Below, one piece after another: positions 58,397-64,000 of a stretch of 64,000 nt of DNA. Positions within the stretch are counted from its first letter, which is position 1, and each line of letters begins with the position of its first letter. Under the pieces are notes generated by a model. That model ran no database searches. It worked only from the letters and a program-made list of their open reading frames with translations, and had not been told where the DNA came from. This DNA is from Methylococcus mesophilus (GTDB taxonomy: Bacteria > Pseudomonadota > Gammaproteobacteria > Methylococcales > Methylococcaceae): the NCBI RefSeq assembly GCF_026247885.1, contig NZ_CP110921.1, positions 2,661,001 to 2,725,000 on the forward strand. Direction: 5' to 3'. The position numbers and the translations under genes were made by a program.

Positions 58397-60183
58397 TGTC
58401 CTCCCGAGCGTTGCTGGCGCTGCCGGTATTGATAGAGGAACTTGCGCCGAAGCAGGCCGCCGGGATCGTCTGGAATGCGTTTGAGCCATTGCTCGGTGGC
58501 CTGCTCCTTTTCGTCTTCGGATCGGGATTCGGCTTGCGGCATCTTTTGCTCCTGGTTCAGGCCTTCCTCGCCGGCTGGTTCTTGTGGCTGCGGCTGGGGC
58601 GATGACGACGGAGGCTGCTGCTGCCCCTCTGCCGTTTCGTGTTGCTGTTCCCGGTTTTGCTCACCCGCCTGTTCGGGCGCTTTTTCGTCCTGCTGGGGGG
58701 GCTCCCGAGACTGATCCTGGTCAGATTTCTGCTCCTGAGGATTCTGCTGGTCCTGGTTGCTCCCGTTCTGGTCCTTCTGTTCCTGATCCCGGTTCTCGGC
58801 ATCGGATTGCGGCTTCTGCTGTTGCTGCTGTTGTTTCAGGGCCTCTTCGACCGCTTCGCGGTTGTGGCGGGCGTCTTCGTTATTGGGATCGAGCCGGAGG
58901 GCTTGATCGTAGGCCTTGAGGGCGTCGGGAAGTTTGCCGGCCCGGGCCAGGGCGTTGCCCCGATTGTAGGCGGCATCGGCTGTGTCGAGCCCCTCCAAGG
59001 ACTTGGCCGCTTCCTCGTATTTGCCGGCGCGGTACTCGGCCGCGCCTTTCCAGGCCGGATTCCGGAAGTTCCCGGCGGCCTCGTCGAATTGCTTAGCTTG
59101 GAAGGCTTCCGCGGCCTGCTGGTCCGGGGTCTGCCAGAGCCCTTGCCAGTCCAGTGCCTCTGCGGGGCGCGGCAATGGCAGGGCGAACACCAGTAAGGCC
59201 AGCCAGCCGCGGCGGAAGCCCAATGCCGCCAAAGGCAGGACCAGCAGCAGCAGCCAAGGGCCGCGGTCTTCCCACAGCTCCAGTTTCATGGCGGCCTCCA
59301 TGCCCTCATTGCGGCGGGCGCTTTGCTCGAAGAAGGATGTGAGGGCGTCGGTGGCCGCGGCGCCGGCGCTCAATTCGAGGTAGCGCCCGCCGCCCTGGCC
59401 GGCCAGCTCGCGCAGCGCGGGTGCGTCCAGGCGCGACAGTTCGATCTCGCCGTCGGCGCCCTTGCGGAAGCCGCCGCTTCGCTGGGGAATCGGTACGCCA
59501 GTTTCGGTGCCGATGCCCAGCACCGAGACCCGGAAGCCTTCGCCGCGCAGCTTCGCCGCCAATGCCTCGGCTGCCGGGTCCGCCTGCACCGCGGCCAGCA
59601 GGATGTCGCCCCGCCCGAAACCGCCATCCCGCAGCAGTTGGGCGGCCAGGGCCAGCGCACGCCCGACGTCGTGGCCCGTGGCCGGCACCAGGTCGGAACT
59701 CAGGGCTGGGAGCTGGGCGTCGATGGTGTCGACGTCGTCGGTCAGCGGCGTTACCGTGAAAGCATCGCCGCCGTAGACGAGCAGCGCCGTCTGGCCGTCC
59801 TTGCGGTGCTTCAGCAGGTCGGTGACCGCATAGCGCAGCCGGGTGAGGCGCGAGGGCTGAAGGTCGGCTGCGTCGATGGCCGGGGACAGTTCCAGCGCGA
59901 TCACCAGCGCCGACTGGTTCCGGAATGCCGGCATCTGCTGACGCTCCCAGGTGGGGCCGGCTGCAGCCAGGACCGACAGGACACCGACGATCGTGCCGAG
60001 CCACCACGACAGCTTCCCGGTCCGCCCCGGCGTGCCGATCAACAGATGCGGCAGCAGGTCGTCGTCGCAGATATTCGCCCAGTCGCCCTCCCCCTGCCTG
60101 CGGCGGCGCCAGTACCAAAGTGCCAGCGCCAGGGGAATCCAGGCCGCCAGCCAGAGCGGGCGGAGAAAATGAAATTCCATCAT
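58393..60183 (-). CDS. BatB/BatC fusion: VWA domain plus TPR and Gln-rich tail
   Basis: 596 residues. Membrane helices at the N-terminus (PLWLAAWIPLALALWYW) and near residue 66. A VWA domain follows (about 92-285) and another helix near 315. TPR repeats (YNRGNALARAGKLPDALKAYDQALRLDPNN, about 415-445) precede a long low-complexity tail rich in Q, E, P, D and K. The VWA metal site, normally DxSxS, reads ELSPA (98-102), so divalent metal binding is probably lost. In other bacteria BatB and BatC are separate genes. ATG 60183 overlaps the batA stop. Confidence 0.88.
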   Translation of the reverse strand: MMEFHFLRPLWLAAWIPLALALWYWRRRRQGEGDWANICDDDLLPHLLIGTPGRTGKLSWWLGTIVGVLSVLAAAGPTWERQQMPAFRNQSALVIALELSPAIDAADLQPSRLTRLRYAVTDLLKHRKDGQTALLVYGGDAFTVTPLTDDVDTIDAQLPALSSDLVPATGHDVGRALALAAQLLRDGGFGRGDILLAAVQADPAAEALAAKLRGEGFRVSVLGIGTETGVPIPQRSGGFRKGADGEIELSRLDAPALRELAGQGGGRYLELSAGAAATDALTSFFEQSARRNEGMEAAMKLELWEDRGPWLLLLVLPLAALGFRRGWLALLVFALPLPRPAEALDWQGLWQTPDQQAAEAFQAKQFDEAAGNFRNPAWKGAAEYRAGKYEEAAKSLEGLDTADAAYNRGNALARAGKLPDALKAYDQALRLDPNNEDARHNREAVEEALKQQQQQQKPQSDAENRDQEQKDQNGSNQDQQNPQEQKSDQDQSREPPQQDEKAPEQAGEQNREQQHETAEGQQQPPSSSPQPQPQEPAGEEGLNQEQKMPQAESRSEDEKEQATEQWLKRIPDDPGGLLRRKFLYQYRQRQQRSGGQ

Positions 60184-61166
60184 GAGGCGTTCCTTCCGCG
60201 CAGCCACAGCGCGCCGACGCCGGCCAGCAGCGCGAGCGTCAGCGGCCAGGGATAGAGTTCGTCGCGGGGTCGGAAATACTGGGCATCGCGCGAGGCGGGT
60301 TCGAGCTGGTCCAGCAGGGTGTAGATCTGATCCAGCTCCTCGGTGTTGCGGGCGCGGAAATAGCGTCCCCCCGTCTTTTCCGCGATGGCGGTCATCGCGG
60401 CCTCGTCCAGGTCCTCGGAAGGATTGACCCGGCGGGTGCCGAAAAAGTCGCGCACGATCATTTCGTCCGCGCCGACGCCGATGGTGTAGATCTTGAGCCC
60501 TTCCCGCGCGGCCAGTTCGGCGGCCTGCAGCGGCTGCACCTGGCCGGCGGTGTTGGCGCCGTCGCTGAGCAGGATCAGCACCCGCTGGTCGGCCGGATTG
60601 TCGCGCAGGCGCTTGATCGCCAAGCCGATGGCATCGCCGATCGCGGTCTTGTCGCCGGCCAGGCCGATCGCGGCCTCGTTGAGCAGGTTCTGGACGGTTT
60701 TGCGGTCGAAGGTGAGCGGCACCTGGAGATAGGCCTGTTCACCGAACAGGATCAACCCGACCCGGTCGCCGGTGCGCCGCTCGATGAAAGCGGTCGCCAC
60801 CCGCTTGACCGCCTCGAGCCGGTTGGAGACTTCGCGGTTGACCACGAAATCCTCGATGTCCATGCTGCCGGACAGGTCCACGGCCAGCATCAGATCGCGT
60901 CCGCTCACGGTCTGCTCGATCGGCTCGCCCAACCACTGCGGCCGGGCCGCGGCGGCGACCAGCAGCAGCCAACCCAACGCGGCGAGGATCAGCGGCGCGC
61001 GGCTGCCCGGTACCGCGGGGCTCGCGTTGCCCAAGTCGGCGAATTCTCCGGCGAAGGCGACCCGCAGCGCCGCTCCGCCGCCGCGCGGCGCGGGCCGCCA
61101 GAGCCAGCGGACGGCGAGGGGCAAAGGCAGAGCGAGAAACAGCAGGGGCCAGGCGAATTCGAACAT
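60180..61166 (-). CDS. batA: BatA-like VWA-domain membrane protein
   Basis: 328 residues. An N-terminal helix (FAWPLLFLALPLPLAV), a second near 56-72 and a C-terminal one (LYPWPLTLALLAGVGALWL). The VWA domain has an intact metal site DLSGSM in LMLAVDLSGSMDIED near residue 95, and LLSDGANTAGQV near 198. It would form heteromers with the degenerate BatB. It lies between the DUF4381 and BatB/C genes in one operon. Confidence 0.9.
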   Translation of the reverse strand: MFEFAWPLLFLALPLPLAVRWLWRPAPRGGGAALRVAFAGEFADLGNASPAVPGSRAPLILAALGWLLLVAAAARPQWLGEPIEQTVSGRDLMLAVDLSGSMDIEDFVVNREVSNRLEAVKRVATAFIERRTGDRVGLILFGEQAYLQVPLTFDRKTVQNLLNEAAIGLAGDKTAIGDAIGLAIKRLRDNPADQRVLILLSDGANTAGQVQPLQAAELAAREGLKIYTIGVGADEMIVRDFFGTRRVNPSEDLDEAAMTAIAEKTGGRYFRARNTEELDQIYTLLDQLEPASRDAQYFRPRDELYPWPLTLALLAGVGALWLRGRNAS

Positions 61167-61177
61167 GATGCGGGGGA

Positions 61178-61654
61178 TCAGTGAGCGCGGCGTGCCGGCC
61201 GGGGCAGTTTACGCGCCCAGTCCCGGCACAAGGCGAACAGGGCGGCCGGGTCCGCTTCGCTGGCGGGCCGGTAGGGTGCGTCGGCGAGGCAGCGGCCGGG
61301 GCCGTCGCGGAAGCGGCGGTCGCCCAGCACGGAATCCAGCCGGTCCAGCCAGGCCTGGCCGGTCAGCCCTGCCACTTCCTGCCGGGGATAGAGAGTCAGG
61401 CAGGTGCGCCGCAACAGGACCGAGACCCGCCGGGCTTTTTCGGCCGGCTCGAGGCCGTCCAAGGCTTCGATTGCGGCCAACTCGCGCAGCACTGCTTTTC
61501 TCAGCGGGTTGCGGATGAGGCGTTTCCAAACGAGCCATAGGATCAGGGTCAGCGCGACGGCCAGCAGGGGCGCCAGCCACCAGCCGGGCGCAGGGGGCCA
61601 CCAGCCAACCGGCGGGGGCAGATGGATGTCGCGGAGATCGAGTTGCGGCTCCAT
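61178..61654 (-). CDS. DUF4381 membrane protein of the Bat operon
   Basis: 158 residues. The N-terminus LRDIHLPPPVGWWPPAPGWW is the DUF4381 hallmark, followed by one membrane helix (LAPLLAVALTLILWLVWKRL, about 27-46) and a cytoplasmic helical domain. Four bases after the DUF58 gene and 11 before batA. Function unknown, but it is consistently found with Bat and DUF58 genes. Confidence 0.87.
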   Translation of the reverse strand: MEPQLDLRDIHLPPPVGWWPPAPGWWLAPLLAVALTLILWLVWKRLIRNPLRKAVLRELAAIEALDGLEPAEKARRVSVLLRRTCLTLYPRQEVAGLTGQAWLDRLDSVLGDRRFRDGPGRCLADAPYRPASEADPAALFALCRDWARKLPRPARRAH

Positions 61655-61658
61655 GCCT

Positions 61659-62600
61659 TCAGCGTGTTTTCGACGAGGCGCGCAGCGCCCGCTGCAGGAA
61701 AGCCAGCGGATCGTCCGCGGTGGAACATTCGAGCCAGCGCATGCGATGGCCGCGGGCGTAGCGCTCCAGTGCGCCGCGGCGCGTTTCGAATTTCTCGCGC
61801 CAGCGCTCGGCGCTGCGGTGGCCGGCGTCGAAGGCCGTTTCCCGGATCGTGTCGCTCACCCGGAAATGGCCCGATTTCGGCAATCCCGCCTCCAGCGGAT
61901 CGTACACGAACACCAGCACCACCGAGGAATGCCGCGCCAGGGCGCTCAGGGCGGTTTGCGCGGCGGTGTCGAAGCCGCGGAAGTCGCTGAGCACGAACAC
62001 CAAAGTCCCCGGCTTCACGTGCTGCTGCAAGCGTTTCATGGCCGTGGCCGGCACGGCTTCGGACGCCGCTGTCGGCAGCGCGGGAGCCTGCGCCTCCGCC
62101 AGTTGCCGGATGAGGCGAAGCACCCCGCGCTGGCCGTGCTCTGGCTTGAATTCGCTGCAGCCGTGATCGGAAAAGACCTGGCCGCCCACCCGATCGCCGT
62201 GGTGGCTTGCGCTCCAGGCCAGGAGGGAGGCGAGCTGGGCGACGCGCACCGATTTGAACGCCCCGCGGGTGGCGAACCACATCGCCGCGCGGTAGTCCAC
62301 CGACAGCATCACCGGCCGCTCGCGCTCTTCCCGGAACAGCTTGGTGTGGGTCCGGCCCGTCCGCGCCGTGACCCGCCAGTCCAGGTTGCGGACGTCGTCT
62401 CCCGGGGCGTAGGGCCGCGACTCGTCGAACTCCATCCCGCGCGCCTTGAAGCGCGAGAGATAGCCGCCGCTTTCCACCGCCTTCACCGCGATCCGGTACA
62501 GGCCGATGCCGGAGGCCGGATGGTTCAGGCGGATCAGCCCGGCCAGCGAGGGACGGACCAGGTCGGCGGAAGGGCTCGCCGGATGCGGAACACTACTCAT
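61659..62600 (-). CDS. DUF58 protein of the Bat operon (MxaS-like family)
   Basis: 313 residues. It contains the DUF58 signature GMEFDESRPYAPGDDVRNLDWRVTART (about 55-81), then LFREERERPVMLSVDYRAAMWF, with a degenerate VWA-like fold. MxaS of methanol dehydrogenase clusters is in the same family, but no mxa genes are near. It is the first gene of the minus-strand Bat operon. The MoxR-type AAA ATPase that usually precedes it is missing from the 232 bases upstream. Confidence 0.87.
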   Translation of the reverse strand: MSSVPHPASPSADLVRPSLAGLIRLNHPASGIGLYRIAVKAVESGGYLSRFKARGMEFDESRPYAPGDDVRNLDWRVTARTGRTHTKLFREERERPVMLSVDYRAAMWFATRGAFKSVRVAQLASLLAWSASHHGDRVGGQVFSDHGCSEFKPEHGQRGVLRLIRQLAEAQAPALPTAASEAVPATAMKRLQQHVKPGTLVFVLSDFRGFDTAAQTALSALARHSSVVLVFVYDPLEAGLPKSGHFRVSDTIRETAFDAGHRSAERWREKFETRRGALERYARGHRMRWLECSTADDPLAFLQRALRASSKTR

Positions 62601-62832
62601 CGGAACTCAAAGGCAAAGCGGGGGCTGATCGGGAGCGAACGGGGTGTGCTGTGAAAAGCGGACCGGAAGCGGCATTTCGATGCATTCGGAAGTGGTGATT
62701 AAAGCGTTACCCGGCGGCGCGGTCAAATGTGTTTGTCTGTCCTTGCGTTTGGAGCCGGTTCTTGGCCGTCAAGCTAGAGCCGTTTCGATACACTTGCCGT
62801 CATCCCATCACCAACGCGTCCAGACCCCCACC
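62601..62832. promoter_or_regulatory. Divergent intergenic region before the Bat operon and the lipoprotein gene
   Basis: 232 bases with no gene I can support. One open frame reads through toward the lipoprotein but has no recognisable content before 62833. No terminator or clear promoter is visible. Confidence 0.35.
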
Positions 62833-63234
62833 ATGAGTAAATCGATTCTGTTGAGCTTGATTCCGGCTATGCTGGCCGGTTGCGCGGGGGCGGTGGACAG
62901 CCTAGACAGCGACGAGGCCCTGCTTGCTGCGGCGGGCTTCCGGGCCGTGTATCCCCGCACCGCCGATCGTATCGATCAGCTCTATTCCCTCCCGCCGGGA
63001 CATCTGCTGGCGGACAACGCGGGCGACCATGTCGATTACCTGTATGCCGATCCGGCCCATTGCGGCTGCTATTACCAGGGCGACGACGCTGCACACGAAC
63101 GCTTGAAAAAGCTGCTGGCCGAAAAAGGCCGCGCGGACGCGCAGCTCCAGGCGAGCCTGTGGCAACTCGACCAAAGCATGAACTACGGCATGATGTACGG
63201 CGGTATGTATGGCGGAGGCTGGGGACCTTGGTGA
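62833..63234 (+). CDS. Small lipoprotein, unknown
   Basis: 133 residues. A lipoprotein signal with lipobox LAGC (Cys17) after MSKSILLSLIPAMLAGC. The mature part has YLYADPAHCGCYYQGDDAA, an Arg/Lys-rich helix and a Gly/Met/Tyr-rich C-terminus (NYGMMYGGMYGGGWGPW). The Met/Cys/His content (CGCYY, MMYGGMY) could bind metal, but this is speculation. Start ATG 62833; the frame is open upstream but without signal features. No family recognised. Confidence 0.78.
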   Translation: MSKSILLSLIPAMLAGCAGAVDSLDSDEALLAAAGFRAVYPRTADRIDQLYSLPPGHLLADNAGDHVDYLYADPAHCGCYYQGDDAAHERLKKLLAEKGRADAQLQASLWQLDQSMNYGMMYGGMYGGGWGPW

Positions 63235-63354
63235 GGTGTTGGTCTCGCCTTTGCCCGTGACATCAGTCATCGCGCGGATTTGTTGAGTGGATAGCGGCTG
63301 CAGTATAAGCGGTATTTGAGAGAACAATTTGGAGTCAATTTCTGGCCTGCGCTC

Positions 63355-64000
63355 ATGGAATCCTTTGACCAGTTCATCCCCCATGGCTACTGCATCAAGT
63401 GGTCGCCCGCCTTGCTGTGGACTTTCGTCATCAGCGACGGTCTGACCTTCCTGGCCTATTTCGCCATCCCAATCATCCTTTTCTTCTTCGCCCGGAGGCG
63501 CGGCGGCGCGAAAGTACGCGGCGTGCTGTTGCTATTCGCCGCCTTCATCCTGGCCTGCGGCACGACGCATCTGCTGGACGTGGTGACACTGTGGATACCG
63601 ATGTATTGGCAGACCGCCATCGCCAAGGCTGTCACCGCGGCGGTGTCGGCGGCAACGCTGGTTTACTTGCTGCCGCGCGTCCCTGCCTTGGCGAGCCTGC
63701 CCAGCCTGGACCGGTTGATCGCACTCAATGAGGAACTGGCCAAGGAAATTGCCGATCGCAAGCTGGCCGAAGCAGCCTTGGCGCAGCGGGAGGAGATTTA
63801 TCGGACGACGGTCCAGCAGGCCGCCGACGGCATCGTGCTGCTCGATCCCCGCACCCATTGTTTCGTCGAGTTCAACGAGGCCGCTTGTCGGGATTTGGGC
63901 TATAGCCGGGAGGAGTTTTCCCGCTTGCGGCTCTCCCAGATCAACGCGCAATTCGACGGCCAGGGGCTGGAGATGCATTTTGCAGCATTGCTGCAGGGCA
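63355..64000 (+). CDS. Membrane sensor with ethylene-receptor-like copper-binding domain and PAS, cut by window end
   Basis: The first 215 residues are in the window. Three membrane helices (about residues 19-46, 54-80 and 84-105) form a domain like that of plant ETR1. The residues needed there for Cu(I)/ethylene binding (D25, Y32, I62, C65, H69) are matched here as D28, Y35, I65, C68, H72, with every spacing identical. A coiled coil (LNEELAKEIADRKLAEAAL) and a PAS domain (YRTTVQQAADGIVLLDPRT) follow. The output domain lies beyond the end; a histidine kinase or GGDEF is likely. Start ATG at 63355. Confidence 0.88.
   Translation, partial: MESFDQFIPHGYCIKWSPALLWTFVISDGLTFLAYFAIPIILFFFARRRGGAKVRGVLLLFAAFILACGTTHLLDVVTLWIPMYWQTAIAKAVTAAVSAATLVYLLPRVPALASLPSLDRLIALNEELAKEIADRKLAEAALAQREEIYRTTVQQAADGIVLLDPRTHCFVEFNEAACRDLGYSREEFSRLRLSQINAQFDGQGLEMHFAALLQG

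Noticed and set aside
61659-62600. DUF58 gene as mxaS of a methanol dehydrogenase cluster
   Set aside because: No mxaFJGI or other mxa genes occur nearby, and the neighbours are Bat-type genes.

Overview
The window is about 64 kb of GC-rich (roughly 63-65% by eye), gene-dense bacterial chromosome. Gene content, gene order and protein sequences point to a gammaproteobacterium close to Methylococcus (Methylococcales, aerobic methanotrophs). That assignment is an inference from recognised families, because no methane-oxidation gene lies in the window. No tRNA, rRNA, CRISPR array, prophage or classical insertion sequence was seen.

Left part (1-27.8 kb). A cut-off edd-like gene diverges from zwf-pgl (Entner-Doudoroff and oxidative pentose phosphate entry). 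Then come a TauE/SafE permease, cca, purC and djlA. From 6.5 to 27.8 kb every gene is on the minus strand: the metG-bioA-rsmE-copD-like group, glmU-glmS behind the complete F1Fo ATP synthase operon (atpIBEFHAGDC), and mnmG-rsmG-parA-parB with a two-domain PPK2 phosphotransferase. MetG is abnormal. It carries two in-frame insertions of the same GC-rich palindromic repeat family, and one of them brings a whole DUF559 nuclease-like domain between the anticodon-binding and C-terminal tRNA-binding domains.

Middle (27.8-28.1 kb). An AT-rich gap with two perfect DnaA boxes lies near mnmG/rsmG/parAB, exactly where the gene strand bias flips from minus to mostly plus. It is a good candidate for the chromosomal origin.

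Right part (28.1-64 kb). In order: a QmcA/NfeD-type membrane pair, a large DUF748 protein, and a three-gene MNIO (DUF692) RiPP operon of the HvfABC/bufferin type, probably for copper. Then clpB with a heat-shock promoter, phoB-phoR, an OmpA protein, a PstS-like protein and nadC. Next a sensor kinase with a receiver-only regulator, an outer-membrane protein with a small PstS-like protein, and sixA. Then opgG-(unknown)-opgH-uracil-DNA glycosylase, ppnN, a SPOR protein with argS, and a Bat aerotolerance-type operon (DUF58, DUF4381, BatA, BatB/C, BatD) without MoxR. The window ends with a small lipoprotein and a truncated sensor whose N-terminus has the copper-binding residues of plant ethylene receptors at identical spacing.

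Taken together, the window holds housekeeping genes around a likely replication origin, phosphate and envelope functions to the right, and two separate systems that may handle or sense copper (the RiPP operon and the ethylene-receptor-like sensor), which would suit a methanotroph.
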